From Roseovarius sp. Pro17 (GTDB lineage Bacteria > Pseudomonadota > Alphaproteobacteria > Rhodobacterales > Rhodobacteraceae): a DNA stretch of 64,000 bases. The position numbers and the translations under genes are program-made. Shown piece after piece: positions 1 through 9,474 of the stretch (the first letter of the stretch is position 1; each line of letters starts with the position of its first letter). The DNA lies in contig NZ_CP141179.1 in the NCBI RefSeq assembly GCF_035599575.1, positions 1,488,001-1,552,000 on the forward strand, in the 5' to 3' direction. The notes beneath the pieces are model-generated. The model had not been told where the DNA came from, did not search any database, and saw nothing but the letters and a program-made list of their open reading frames with translations.

Positions 1-948
1 CATGCGAGCGGCCATTTTTAGCGCCTCGATCAGCGAATTGGGGTTGGCTACGCCGCGCCCGGCGATATCCAGCGCCGTACCGTGATCGGGCGAGGTGCGC
101 ACGATGGGCAGGCCCAGTGTGACGTTGACGCCCCGGTCAAAATCCAGCGTCTTGATCGGGATGAGGGCCTGATCGTGATACATACAAATTGCTGCGTCAT
201 AAAGCGCGCGCGCGCCTGTGTGAAACATCGTGTCGGCGGAAATCGGGCCGGTCAGGTTCATTCCCTCGCTACGCAGCTCGGCGACGAGCGGCGCGATCAG
301 GTCCAGCTCTTCGTGACCCATGTTGCCGCCTTCGCCTGCGTGTGGATTCAGTCCGGCAATGGCGATGCGCGGCGCCGGAATGGCGAAATCACGGATCAGT
401 CCGGCATAGGTGATGCGGATTGTATCGCTCAGCAACTCGCGGGTCAGCGCGTCGGGCACGTCGCGCAGCGGCAGATGGATGGTGGCAGGCACGACGCGAA
501 GTTGGTCGCTGGCCAGCATCATCACGACGCGCGGCGTGCCGGTCAGCGCGGCAAGATATTCGGTATGACCAGGATGGGCAAAGCCCGCGCCATCCTGCAA
601 CGCCTTTTTATTGATCGGCGCGGTGCAGAGGGCGGACGCCGCGCCCGATCGCACCAAATCAACTCCGCGCGCTATGGCGTCGATGACACCCTGAGCATGT
701 GCCGGATTGGGTGTGCCGGGGGTCAGCGGTCCGGGCATGGGATGCGCCAGAACGGGCAGGCCAGCCGCGCCGGTGGCCTGATCCGGCCGCTCGATCATAG
801 TCACGGGGCATCCCTGCGGCAGGTGCGACGGATCGCCGATCCAGAAAAAAGGCAGGGACGGTCCCAGCGCCTCCCACGCCTTTTGCGCCAGTTCGGGGCC
901 GACGCCCGCAGGCTCACCGCAGCTGAGGGCGATGGCGCGCGCGGGCAT
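1..948 (-). CDS. pdxA: 4-hydroxythreonine-4-phosphate dehydrogenase (partial, C-terminus outside window)
   Basis: PdxA oxidises 4-phosphohydroxy-L-threonine in the DXP-dependent pyridoxal 5'-phosphate pathway in the cytoplasm. The translated minus strand starts MPARAIALSCGEPAGVGPE and carries the family hallmarks: GEPAGVGPEL near the N-terminus, TAPINKKAL around residue 110, HPGHTEYLA around 125, and the metal-binding MYHDQALIPIK and TSPDHGTALDIAG near the window edge. About 316 codons are visible with no stop, so the last few residues lie left of position 1. The ATG at 948 shares one base with the surA stop (TGATG), which places pdxA last among the visible genes of the lptF-lptG-lptD-surA operon. 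In related genomes ksgA usually follows. Identification is by motif recognition. Confidence 0.95.
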   Translation of the reverse strand, partial: MPARAIALSCGEPAGVGPELAQKAWEALGPSLPFFWIGDPSHLPQGCPVTMIERPDQATGAAGLPVLAHPMPGPLTPGTPNPAHAQGVIDAIARGVDLVRSGAASALCTAPINKKALQDGAGFAHPGHTEYLAALTGTPRVVMMLASDQLRVVPATIHLPLRDVPDALTRELLSDTIRITYAGLIRDFAIPAPRIAIAGLNPHAGEGGNMGHEELDLIAPLVAELRSEGMNLTGPISADTMFHTGARALYDAAICMYHDQALIPIKTLDFDRGVNVTLGLPIVRTSPDHGTALDIAGRGVANPNSLIEALKMAARM

Positions 949-2240
949 CAGTATTCGATGATCCGCGCCTCGGATTTGAGCCGCTCGAGATAGCCATTGG
1001 CAAAGGATTCGAGGCGGCGCGCAGCGATCTGCTGTGACAGCTGCGCTGTGTCGTCCTGCGCAGCGGGCTCGCCGTCCGCAGACTCACCACCCTCGGTGGC
1101 CACAAGGGGGGCATCCGCGCCCGTCTCACTGCGCCCGCACATCATCAGCAGCACCAGCGTCTGACCGTTCGCGCGAGTCACGTCATAGGACACTTCGCCC
1201 GGATCAAGGCGCGACAGCGAAATGGCGATGTCGTTCGGGATCTCGCCCGGTGCCTTGGTGCCACGCTCCAGCACGCTGGGGGGCTGGCCGTATGCAATGC
1301 CGTAGAGGTCATCGCAGGTGTCGGTCTGTGCATCGATCTGCGCCGCGCGGCTTAGCGCTGCCTGCGTGCGACCGCCGGGGATGTAATAGGCGGCATATTC
1401 GATGGCGCTGTAGGAGGGCTGCGCCACGTCCGTCTCTTCGATGTCGCGCAGCTGGAACAGGGCGACCGCGCCGTCCAGCGGCAGCGGATCGGTCACTTCG
1501 CCCGGCGCGAGGCCCAATACCAGCGGGCGCAGGACCGGCGGCAGTTTGGTCACTGGTTGCCATGGCAGGTGCCCCCCCGCATCGCGCGTGGGCGTCGCCG
1601 AGAATTGCCGCGCCTGCGCGCTAAACGCCGAGGTCGATGTCAGGTCCGCGATTTCGCGGGCTTTTGCCATCACCTGCTGTTCGCCGCGGCCTTGAAAGGG
1701 GATGATAATCTCGGACAAGAGAACGCGCACGCCGGTCCCGTCCGTTATGGCGGCGCGGGCGCGGGCCAGATCGGCCTCGCTGACCTTAACTTGCGCGCCA
1801 AACCGTGTCTGCGTCACTTCGCGCCAGATCAGGCCCGAGCGGATGAAGGCGGCGAAGGTTTCCTCGGACACGCCACCGCGTTCCAGCAGGGCGATCATCT
1901 GATCGGCCTTGAGTTTGCCTTGGGCCGCAAAATTCTCCATCCCGGCGCGGATTTGCTCTTCGTCGACGGTGATGCCTTGGGCGTCGGCCGCCTCGGCCTT
2001 GAGCCGGTCCTCGATCAGCTGCTGACGTGCGAGGCGCGCAGGATCGGCGGGCGCGCGCAACAGCCTGAGAAGCTTGGTGCGCTGGTCCAGCTCATAGCGG
2101 GTGACGGCGGTGCCGTTAACCTTGACCACAGGGTCAAAGAGCCCCTGCGCATGGGCGATGCCTGGCACGGCCAGCGACAAGGCAAGGGCAAGGCTGAGCC
2201 CGCGAAAGGCAGAGGTGGCGGAGGTCGTAAGTGAGTTCAT
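948..2240 (-). CDS. surA: SurA-like periplasmic peptidyl-prolyl isomerase/chaperone
   Basis: A 430-residue protein with a hydrophobic signal sequence ending near AHAQG, followed by a SurA N-terminal helical domain that includes VVKVNGTAVTRYELDQR. One parvulin-like PPIC segment follows (roughly residues 170-260, with LLSEIIIPF, DAGGHLPW and LRDIEE). Such proteins escort outer-membrane beta-barrels, including LptD, across the periplasm. The start is set at the ATG at 2240 because it overlaps the lptD stop as ATGA, the same coupling seen between lptF, lptG and lptD; a start three codons upstream is possible. The C-terminal 60 residues are acidic and low in complexity. Position between lptD and pdxA is the usual alphaproteobacterial arrangement. 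Confidence 0.9.
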   Translation of the reverse strand: MNSLTTSATSAFRGLSLALALSLAVPGIAHAQGLFDPVVKVNGTAVTRYELDQRTKLLRLLRAPADPARLARQQLIEDRLKAEAADAQGITVDEEQIRAGMENFAAQGKLKADQMIALLERGGVSEETFAAFIRSGLIWREVTQTRFGAQVKVSEADLARARAAITDGTGVRVLLSEIIIPFQGRGEQQVMAKAREIADLTSTSAFSAQARQFSATPTRDAGGHLPWQPVTKLPPVLRPLVLGLAPGEVTDPLPLDGAVALFQLRDIEETDVAQPSYSAIEYAAYYIPGGRTQAALSRAAQIDAQTDTCDDLYGIAYGQPPSVLERGTKAPGEIPNDIAISLSRLDPGEVSYDVTRANGQTLVLLMMCGRSETGADAPLVATEGGESADGEPAAQDDTAQLSQQIAARRLESFANGYLERLKSEARIIEY

Positions 2241-4450
2241 TTCTTGCATTCCCGAACATAGCTTTTGTCCTCGGCGCGGGCACTGAAGCCACGCAGGCCG
2301 ACGGTCAGCGAAAAATCCGTCGACGGTTCAAGGATAGTGGAAGAGGTGAAGCGGCGCGAGGCCGAAAGCGTAACATCAACGCATTCATTCGTATAGGTCA
2401 CGCCAACACCAGCGTTGACGCTGCGATCGCTGGCCATGTTGTAGCGCCATTCGGCGCTGCTGGTCCAGTGTCGCGACAGGCGGTAGGATCCGTCGATCGC
2501 AAATTCCGAGATCGTGCTGGACCGCTGCTCCTGCGGGTCCGCGCGCAACCAGATATAGGTCGCGCCCAGATCCAGCGCGGCGTTGCGCCAACTGGCGCGA
2601 GCCTCGGCCTTGGTGGTGTCGAACGCGCCGTCAAAGAGGCCGCGTGCGGCGAGGGTCAGTCCGTTTGCCGACGCGATCTGGCCAGCGATAAGAACGTCCG
2701 ATGTTTTGCCGCGCAGGCCCGACGACAGCGAAAACGTCTGTCCGCCCGTCGCCTCGCGCTGGGTACGGTCGCGCACGATCTGGCCGAAGCTGAGCGTGCT
2801 GCGCAGCCCGCCCGGTGCGAAGCGCGTCCAGCTGATGCCATAAGCCGCACTCGCCCCCCGCTCGCGCCGATCGGCAGCGGCAAAGCGCGAAAGAGACAAC
2901 AGGTTTCCCTCGTCGAATTCGGTGCGCGTGCTTTCGTCATTGGCGATATAGGGCGTGCTGCCGCCGATCCAGGCCAGCTGCATCAGTGGCTCGATCATGT
3001 GGACGGTGCCGCGCGCGGTGGTTTTTGCCAGCGGATAGCGTAGCGTCAGCGCGGCGCTGGGTGTTGCCTCGGTGATCTGACTGCGCGGCGTGGTGCCAGC
3101 GCCGCTTACGTTGATGTGATCCACCGCGACGCCGGTCTGAACCGCGGCGCGAACACCGCCGCCCAGCGTCCAACTGCGCAGCCAGTCGGCACTGGTGGTC
3201 AGGCGGGCGACATCGCGCCCGTCGGCAAAGAGGTCCACGTCCGGCCCGTCAGTGCGCAGCGAGGACGTGCGGTAGTGCCCATGCGCCTGAGCGGAAAACC
3301 GTAATTCGCCGCCTATGCGGGTGGGAAAGTACCGCTTTTCGTAGTCGAAATTGGCGACGCTGGTTGGCAGGGTCGTGTTGTCCTCGCTCGCGCGCAGAGT
3401 GTGAAAATATGTCAACGCGGCGTGTCGCCACTCATCCCGGCGAACCCGCTCGACCGAGATTTCGCTGTCGAGGCGATCCTTGTTCGAATAACCGTAATCA
3501 ACCAGATAGGCGTCGTCCTTGACCGCCTCTATATGAAAGCGCAGCACGTAGTCCTGAGGCAGGGCGAACACACCACGCCCGAACACATAGGCGCGATTTT
3601 CGCGCCGGGCCAGATCGTCACGGCTGAGCGCGCCCTCGAATTCGATCCCGCCATTGGCGAACGCCTGGCGATAGCGGAACTCCAGCGTGCGCGTCTTGGT
3701 CGTGTAGTAGGGCGTCAGCTTCAGATCCTTGCTGTCGCCGATGCGGATGAAATAGGGCACCTTGACGCCGAACCCGAGCAGCGTCGAATTATAGAGCGAT
3801 GGGGTCAGGAACCCGGTCAGCCGCGTCACCGTCGGATCGGGCAGGCGCAGGCGCGGAAAATAGGCGATAGGCACGTTCCCGACCCGGAACTGCGCGCCAT
3901 CCAGAAATAGCTGCCGCGTCTCGGCGTCATGGATCACGCGGCGCGCGCGGATCTGCCACAGCGGCGCCTTGCCGTCGGCGCAGACTTGGCACGAGGTGAC
4001 GGCTGCTTTGTAGAGCTGTGAATAGCGCCCATCCGTGCGGCTGACCTGATTGGCCGCCAGTTGCAGCTGGTCGTCCATCACGACGCGCGCGCCGGTCAGG
4101 ATACCGTTTTTCAGATCGCGATCCAGTTCGGCGGCGTCCGCGAGAACGACGGTGTAGTTCCCGTCATATAGGGTCACCGGCCCGGTGATCACCAACCGGT
4201 CCGAGGTGCGGTCATAGGTGATGCGCTGCGCCTTGAGGCGCTGGCCGTCATAGACCGCCTCGACATTGCCGCTGGCGATTAGCGTCTTGTCGCCCTCGAT
4301 CAGCACGTCGTCGGCAATCAGTAGCGCGGGGCCCGCGCCGCGCGCAGGCGGGCGGCGCACCTGCGCATCGAGCGCCGCGGGGGCGAGCGCTGTGGCGAGC
4401 AATGGCAGCAAGGCCAGAACCAAGGCAAAGGGGCGAAACCGCAATGTCAT
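2237..4450 (-). CDS. lptD: LPS assembly outer-membrane protein LptD
   Basis: A 737-residue protein with an N-terminal signal sequence (MTLRFRPFALVLALLPLLA), an OstA/LptA-like beta-taco domain at about residues 40-190, then a long beta-barrel region rich in alternating aromatic and polar residues. LptD with LptE inserts lipopolysaccharide into the outer leaflet. Cysteines occur in an early SCQVC motif and near the C-terminus (NEC and REC), compatible with the disulfides LptD needs. The start at 4450 overlaps the lptG stop as ATGA. It is encoded between the inner-membrane LPS transporter subunit and the SurA chaperone, so transport, folding and export partners are co-expressed. Confidence 0.95.
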   Translation of the reverse strand: MTLRFRPFALVLALLPLLATALAPAALDAQVRRPPARGAGPALLIADDVLIEGDKTLIASGNVEAVYDGQRLKAQRITYDRTSDRLVITGPVTLYDGNYTVVLADAAELDRDLKNGILTGARVVMDDQLQLAANQVSRTDGRYSQLYKAAVTSCQVCADGKAPLWQIRARRVIHDAETRQLFLDGAQFRVGNVPIAYFPRLRLPDPTVTRLTGFLTPSLYNSTLLGFGVKVPYFIRIGDSKDLKLTPYYTTKTRTLEFRYRQAFANGGIEFEGALSRDDLARRENRAYVFGRGVFALPQDYVLRFHIEAVKDDAYLVDYGYSNKDRLDSEISVERVRRDEWRHAALTYFHTLRASEDNTTLPTSVANFDYEKRYFPTRIGGELRFSAQAHGHYRTSSLRTDGPDVDLFADGRDVARLTTSADWLRSWTLGGGVRAAVQTGVAVDHINVSGAGTTPRSQITEATPSAALTLRYPLAKTTARGTVHMIEPLMQLAWIGGSTPYIANDESTRTEFDEGNLLSLSRFAAADRRERGASAAYGISWTRFAPGGLRSTLSFGQIVRDRTQREATGGQTFSLSSGLRGKTSDVLIAGQIASANGLTLAARGLFDGAFDTTKAEARASWRNAALDLGATYIWLRADPQEQRSSTISEFAIDGSYRLSRHWTSSAEWRYNMASDRSVNAGVGVTYTNECVDVTLSASRRFTSSTILEPSTDFSLTVGLRGFSARAEDKSYVRECKK

Positions 4451-5538
4451 CCGTCCTCCATATGCAGCACGATGCCAAGTGCAAGCATCAATGACGCCAC
4501 AGGCGGCGCCCAAGCCGCGAGGATGACAGGAATTTGTCCATTCTCGCCCAGCACTTGCGCGAAATTTCGGACATAATGCAGCGAAAAGCCCAGCATGATC
4601 GCAATCAGCACCGACACGCCAGTATTGGTGGTGCGCACATGGCGCAGGGTGAACGCGGCAGCGATCAACACCAGCGCCATGAGGAATATGGGACGCGCCA
4701 GCTCCATCTGGAACCAGACCGCGTAGCGGCGCGCGGAAAATCCCGCCGCCTCAAGCTGCGATATAAAGCGGGGTAAATCCCAGATTGGAATGTATTCCGG
4801 CTTGCCAAAGCTGTCGACGATGCCCTCGCGTGTCAGGGCGGACGGCACGGCCAGAAAATCCATCCGCTCGGCGCCCGCCTCTGGATTGATCTGGTCCGAG
4901 AGTTGCCAGCGCTTGACGTCCTGCAGTTCCCACTGGCCTATGCCCAACGTCGCGCGGCGCGCCGAGATGCGGCGGATCGGCTCGCCCTCGGGCGAGAATG
5001 AGATGAACGTTGCCTCATAGAGCGTTGATACGTCCGCACTGGCAGAAACCGCGTGGATCACGGTCTGGCCCCGCGCGCTGCCCTGACGCAGCCACAGACC
5101 CTCGGATGATAGCGCCAGGATGCTGGTGCCGTCGTCCCTATAGCTGGCGACAAGGTCATGGTAGCGCTTGGACGATGCGGCAACCATCGGGTTAAAGAGC
5201 GTGATCGACACCAATCCAACCAGCGCCGCCATCAGCACCGGCGCGCCGATTCCACGAATCCCCGACAGGCCCGACGCGCGCACAACCACCATCTCGGACG
5301 AGCGGGCAAGGCGCACGAACAGGGCGACAGAGGCGAGGATCATCACCAGTGGCAGTATCTCGTAATTGGCGTGAGGGATGTTCAGCAGCACGATCTCAGC
5401 CACGTCCCAGACGGGCAATTCGGGGAAATCCTGCAACTCATCGACCATGTCGATAAGGCCCAGCAGCACGACGAACACGAAGGAAATGCCGAGGTAGGTC
5501 CACAGGAATTTGCGCGCGAAATACCAATGCAAAGTCAT
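4447..5538 (-). CDS. lptG: LPS export ABC transporter permease LptG
   Basis: A 363-residue inner-membrane protein of the YjgP/YjgQ family, starting MTLHWYFARKFLWTYLG. An N-terminal pair of transmembrane helices, a central periplasmic beta-jellyroll domain and a C-terminal group of helices (VLIAAAFTLRHVR, VLIAIMLGFSLHYVRNFA) match LptG. With LptF and the LptB ATPase it extracts LPS from the inner membrane. The start at 5538 overlaps the lptF stop as ATGA; a longer open frame extends upstream, but only as an antisense-rich extension into lptF. The order lptF-lptG-lptD on one transcript is standard in this group. Confidence 0.95.
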   Translation of the reverse strand: MTLHWYFARKFLWTYLGISFVFVVLLGLIDMVDELQDFPELPVWDVAEIVLLNIPHANYEILPLVMILASVALFVRLARSSEMVVVRASGLSGIRGIGAPVLMAALVGLVSITLFNPMVAASSKRYHDLVASYRDDGTSILALSSEGLWLRQGSARGQTVIHAVSASADVSTLYEATFISFSPEGEPIRRISARRATLGIGQWELQDVKRWQLSDQINPEAGAERMDFLAVPSALTREGIVDSFGKPEYIPIWDLPRFISQLEAAGFSARRYAVWFQMELARPIFLMALVLIAAAFTLRHVRTTNTGVSVLIAIMLGFSLHYVRNFAQVLGENGQIPVILAAWAPPVASLMLALGIVLHMEDG

Positions 5539-6683
5539 GGTGCGATTGCCTCGCTCGACGCGCGCCGCATGCCGCGCAGACGGCGCAGAAGGCTTGGATT
5601 TGCAGCGGAGTAAAGCAGCAGCCACGCCAGCACGCAGCCCACCAGCCCCGGCAGGTAGAGCAACAACCACATGCCGGGCGCGGCCAGCACGGGCCCGGCG
5701 ACGGCGCCCTCAATCAGTTTGACCCCGATCAGCAACACGAATGCAGTGACGATCTGCCGCCAGACGCCAAAGCGGCTGAAACCGCCCTGAAGCAGCGTGG
5801 CAAAGCCCACCAGCGCCGCCACAACGCACAGGATCGCCTGCGCGAACCGGGCGTGCAGCGCTGATACGGCAACGCCCAGAGTGACATTCGTGCGCTCAGC
5901 CACGGCGGCAGGATCGCGCAACAACTCGGGCGTGCTGGCAAAAGCGATCCGGTCCCGATTGAGCGCACTTTGCGACATGAGGCGGCTGATATCGTAGGAA
6001 AAATCGTCGAAATGGGTGGTGAACAGGCGCTGGCCGTCCTCCGCCACGTTCTGGGCGAGGCCATCCAGCATCACCAGCTTGGTCCCTCCGCCCTCCTGCA
6101 CAAGATACGCCTTGGCCGAGGTGTAAGTCGTCGGCGCATCTGCCCGCCGTCGGTCCGACAGGAACACGTTGCGCAACTCGCCCTCGGGGGTGATCTGACG
6201 GATGTAGAAGGTGACACCTGAGGCCGGATGCAGGAATTCGCCCTCGGTAAGCAGCTTGGCGGTGATGTTGCCCGAAACTTGGGAGCGGCGCACTTCCAAC
6301 TGCTCCAGGCTGAGCGGGATCAGCACATGCGTCAGCAGCGACATCATCGCGGCGACGATCAGGCCATAGTATAGAACGGGCCGCGCCATGCGCCACGGCG
6401 AATAGCCGGTGGCCTGCATCACGGTCAGTTCGCTTTCGGTCGACAGGCGATTGGTCACGTAAACCGCGCCAGCAAAGGCGGCGATGGGCAACACCCCACC
6501 GATCACGCCGGGCAGCGTGAGCGCAGTGAATTCGGCAAAGACCCAGGCCGACTGCCCGTCGCTAACGAGGCGGTCGAACATGCGCACGGCCTTGTTGATC
6601 CAAAAGATCGACACCAGCACCAGCGCGAAAAAGCCGAACATCACCATGAATTGCGACAGCATGTATCTGTCGAATCTGGCCAC
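5535..6683 (-). CDS. lptF: LPS export ABC transporter permease LptF
   Basis: A 382-residue YjgP/YjgQ-family permease. It starts MARFDRYMLSQFMVMFGFF, has TESELTVMQATGYSPWRMARP after the first helices (the coupling region contacted by LptB), a periplasmic domain through about residues 130-260, and C-terminal helices. It is the first gene of the lptF-lptG-lptD-surA-pdxA operon and faces pepA, so the 194-bp gap to 6878 should hold two divergent promoters. No clear promoter elements could be assigned by eye there. Confidence 0.95.
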   Translation of the reverse strand: MARFDRYMLSQFMVMFGFFALVLVSIFWINKAVRMFDRLVSDGQSAWVFAEFTALTLPGVIGGVLPIAAFAGAVYVTNRLSTESELTVMQATGYSPWRMARPVLYYGLIVAAMMSLLTHVLIPLSLEQLEVRRSQVSGNITAKLLTEGEFLHPASGVTFYIRQITPEGELRNVFLSDRRRADAPTTYTSAKAYLVQEGGGTKLVMLDGLAQNVAEDGQRLFTTHFDDFSYDISRLMSQSALNRDRIAFASTPELLRDPAAVAERTNVTLGVAVSALHARFAQAILCVVAALVGFATLLQGGFSRFGVWRQIVTAFVLLIGVKLIEGAVAGPVLAAPGMWLLLYLPGLVGCVLAWLLLYSAANPSLLRRLRGMRRASSEAIAP

Positions 6684-6877
6684 CTCATCCCCTCCGAAAC
6701 ACTATATTTCGCGGCAAGCTATCCCAATTGGCGACGCGGGAAAACTGTTAAAGCGGGGGCAGGGCCGTCATGCGCGCCATTGCACTTGGGCCGAAAATGG
6801 GCACAGTCCGGCCCAGACGTGAATTGAGTGCGCCGGGCCGCTTCGCGATCCGCCGCCGGACCATCAGGAGCCGCCAA

Positions 6878-8350
6878 ATGACGACACCCGCATCCACCCA
6901 GATTATTGAGATCGACCTCGACGCCCTCGCCGACGTGACTGGCCGCATCGCCGTGCTGATCGGCAAGGACGGCAAGCTGGATTCAGGCGCGCGGCGCGTG
7001 AACAAGCTGACCAAGGGGGCGCTGGCCCGTATGATTGAGGCCGGCACGCTGGAAGACATGAAATCCGGTGACGTCAAGACGCTGGCATGGCCAACGGGCC
7101 TCAAGGCCGAGGCGGTCGATATTCTCTGCGTCGAGCGCGGTGCAAAAGAGGTCGAGGCACGCAAGGCTGGCGCGTCGCTTGGCAAGCTGTTGGACAAAAA
7201 GGGCATGACTGTGCTTGCCGCGCAAATCCGCCGGCCGGTCGATTTGATGATGGGGATCGCCTTGCGCGCTTATAGCTTTACTGCGCGCAAGACCGGCGAT
7301 CAAAAGGCGGTGGGTGAGGTGACGCTGATGGTGTCGAAACCCGATGAGATCGAGGTCGAGGCAGAAGCGGCGCGCGCCGTGGTTGAGGGTGTCTTCTTTA
7401 CCCGCGATCTGGTCAGCGAGCCTGCGAACCATCTGACGACGACCGAATTCGCCAAGCGAATCAAGGATATGGAGAAGCTGGGCCTCAAGATTACTGTGCT
7501 GGAGGAAGACAAGCTTGAAAGCCTCGGCATGGGGTGCCTGCTATGCGTGGGCCTCGGCAGTGCCAGCCCGACGAAAGTCGCGGTGATGGAGTGGATGGGC
7601 GGTGCCAAGGGCGACGCGCCGCTGGCGCTGGTCGGCAAGGGCGTCGTGTTCGACACTGGCGGAATCAGCCTGAAACCGGCAGCAGGCATGGAAGACATGA
7701 CTATGGACATGGGCGGCGCGGGGGTTGTCGCGGGCGTCATGCGCACGCTGGCGCTGCGCAAGGCCAAGGGCAATGTCGTCGGCCTTGTCGGCTTGGTCGA
7801 AAACATGCCGTCCGAGCGCGCCACGCGCCCCGGCGATGTGGTCACATCGATGAAGGGCGACACGGTCGAGGTGATCAACACCGACGCCGAGGGGCGTTTG
7901 GTGCTGGCGGACGTGATGTGGTACGCGCAGGAAAACTACAAACCCCGCGCGATGATCGACCTCGCCACCCTGACGGGCGCCATAATCGTCGGGCTGGGGC
8001 ATGAGAATGCTGGCGTTTTCAGCAATGATGACACGCTCACCCGCGACTTCCTCAAGGCGGCCGAGGCCGAGGGCGAAGGTGCATGGCGGATGCCGATGGG
8101 GCAAGCCTATGACGACGAATTAAAGAGCCAGATCGCCGATATGAAGAATGTCGGCGGGCGCCCCGGAGGCAGCATCACGGCCGCGCAGTTCCTCAAGCGG
8201 TTTGTGCAGGAGGACATGCCTTGGATGCATCTGGACATCGCCGGGGTTGCCTCGGTGAAATCCGATACCGCCTACGCGCCGAAGGGTGCAACCGGCTGGG
8301 GCGTAATGGCGCTGAACCGGCTTGTCGCGGACATGCTTGAGGGGGATTGA
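6878..8350 (+). CDS. pepA: leucyl aminopeptidase (M17 family)
   Basis: Cytosolic dimetal exopeptidase, 490 residues. The C-terminal catalytic domain shows VGKGVVFDTGGISLKP, a metal-binding DMGGAG segment, the M17 signature NTDAEGRLVLAD, and a terminal GATGWGVMAL. The start at 6878 (MTTPASTQ) is chosen because CAGGAG lies eight bases upstream; the frame remains open to 6770 but without a comparable ribosome site. Its stop overlaps the holC start (TGATG), a pairing of pepA and holC that is common in proteobacteria. Confidence 0.95.
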   Translation: MTTPASTQIIEIDLDALADVTGRIAVLIGKDGKLDSGARRVNKLTKGALARMIEAGTLEDMKSGDVKTLAWPTGLKAEAVDILCVERGAKEVEARKAGASLGKLLDKKGMTVLAAQIRRPVDLMMGIALRAYSFTARKTGDQKAVGEVTLMVSKPDEIEVEAEAARAVVEGVFFTRDLVSEPANHLTTTEFAKRIKDMEKLGLKITVLEEDKLESLGMGCLLCVGLGSASPTKVAVMEWMGGAKGDAPLALVGKGVVFDTGGISLKPAAGMEDMTMDMGGAGVVAGVMRTLALRKAKGNVVGLVGLVENMPSERATRPGDVVTSMKGDTVEVINTDAEGRLVLADVMWYAQENYKPRAMIDLATLTGAIIVGLGHENAGVFSNDDTLTRDFLKAAEAEGEGAWRMPMGQAYDDELKSQIADMKNVGGRPGGSITAAQFLKRFVQEDMPWMHLDIAGVASVKSDTAYAPKGATGWGVMALNRLVADMLEGD

Positions 8351-8823
8351 TGGGCGCCGCCTATTTCTATCACCTGACGCGCGCGCCGCTCGAGGTCACC
8401 TTGGCCATGCTTTTGGACAAGGCGCGCGGCGCGGGCTGGCGAGTCGCTGTCAGAGGCGTTGATCCCGCGCAGATGGACAAGCTGGACGAGGCGCTATGGA
8501 CGACGGGCGGCGATGAGTCGTTCCTGCCCCATGGCCGCGCGGGCCAGCCGTATGAGGCCGATCAGCCTATCCTGCTGACCACGCTGGCGGACATGCCCAA
8601 TGGCGCAAGCTGCCTGATGACCGTCGCGGGTGCCGAGGTGGCGCCGGACGAGGTAAGCCGACTCGACCGGGTCTGCGTGATCTTTGACGGTAACGACGAC
8701 GCTGCCGTCGCCCACGCGCGCACCCAGTGGAAGGCGCTGACCGATGCCGGCTGCACTGCGCAATACTGGTCCGAGGAGTCCGGTAAGTGGGAAAAGAAGG
8801 CCGAGAAGGAGGCTACCGGCTGA
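8350..8823 (+). CDS. holC: DNA polymerase III chi subunit
   Basis: A 157-residue HolC-type protein starting MGAAYFYHLTRAPLEVTL. The chi family features are present: an early FYHL segment, RGVDPAQMDKLDEALWT, and FLPHGRAGQPYEADQPILLT, which corresponds to the FxPH and QPVLL region of the family. Chi links the clamp-loader psi subunit to single-stranded-DNA-binding protein. The ATG at 8350 overlaps the pepA stop; a TTG one codon earlier is also open. The last 30 residues are lysine- and glutamate-rich (SGKWEKKAEKEATG). Confidence 0.9.
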   Translation: MGAAYFYHLTRAPLEVTLAMLLDKARGAGWRVAVRGVDPAQMDKLDEALWTTGGDESFLPHGRAGQPYEADQPILLTTLADMPNGASCLMTVAGAEVAPDEVSRLDRVCVIFDGNDDAAVAHARTQWKALTDAGCTAQYWSEESGKWEKKAEKEATG

Positions 8824-8856
8824 CCATGGATTGGGACCGGGAACCTCCTTCGCGCG

Positions 8857-9444
8857 CTAGTCTTTGCGAAGCGGGATCTTGTCCTTGGTCATGTCATAGC
8901 TCCACGGCAGGTTGCTGTTTTTCCAGCCATCTTTCAGGCGCATCGGGCCGCGCGGGTCGTCCGTAAGCGTGCCGCCCTCGAACCCGTCGACAACCACATA
9001 GACTTGGCTAAGCCCCAGAGGCGCAAGCGCAGTGGCCGATGGCGCGCCGCGCGTGCCACCCGAGCGGCACATCACGATCACCGGCGCATCGTGGTCCAGG
9101 CCGCGCGCCTCGAGCGCCGCCGCGACACCTGCGGTAAAATCGGGATTCGAGCGCATGGCGAGGCGCGGCTTTTCCGGGTTCCAGGCGGCGGGGTCGACCA
9201 GCATGAAGGGCACATTGACGTCCACGACATCTGTCCAGCCGGTAAACATGATTTCGACCGGCTCGCGCACATCCACGAATAGCACGCCGTCGCCTTGCGC
9301 CTGTTTCATTTCGAACGCCTCGCGGGCGGTCAGGTAGAGGCCCCACTCGGTCTGGTGCTTGGGGTCTTGGGGCGCGTCTGCGGCCAAGCCGGGCGCGGCC
9401 AGACTGGCGGCGAGCAGGGCGACGGATAGCGTTTTGCGAAGCAT
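8857..9444 (-). CDS. periplasmic rhodanese-like domain protein
   Basis: A 195-residue protein with a cleavable signal peptide (MLRKTLSVALLAASLAAPGLAA) and a single rhodanese fold. VLFVDVREPVE marks the start of the fold and VIVMCRSGGTRG is the active-site loop, with the catalytic cysteine followed by RSGGTR, as in sulfurtransferases. The C-terminal tail after GFEGG (KDGWKNSNLPWSYDMT) is typical of exported single-domain rhodaneses. It lies 30 bp downstream of a secreted DsrE-like protein on the same strand, so the two are probably co-transcribed and could pass sulfane sulfur between them in the periplasm. The substrate is not visible from sequence. Confidence 0.85.
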   Translation of the reverse strand: MLRKTLSVALLAASLAAPGLAADAPQDPKHQTEWGLYLTAREAFEMKQAQGDGVLFVDVREPVEIMFTGWTDVVDVNVPFMLVDPAAWNPEKPRLAMRSNPDFTAGVAAALEARGLDHDAPVIVMCRSGGTRGAPSATALAPLGLSQVYVVVDGFEGGTLTDDPRGPMRLKDGWKNSNLPWSYDMTKDKIPLRKD

Positions 9445-9474
9445 GATATTTCCTTTAAACTGGGTCAGGTGCGA

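Noticed and set aside
82..993. 303-codon plus-strand frame at the left edge
   Set aside because: It is antisense to pdxA, whose catalytic motifs are clear on the minus strand.
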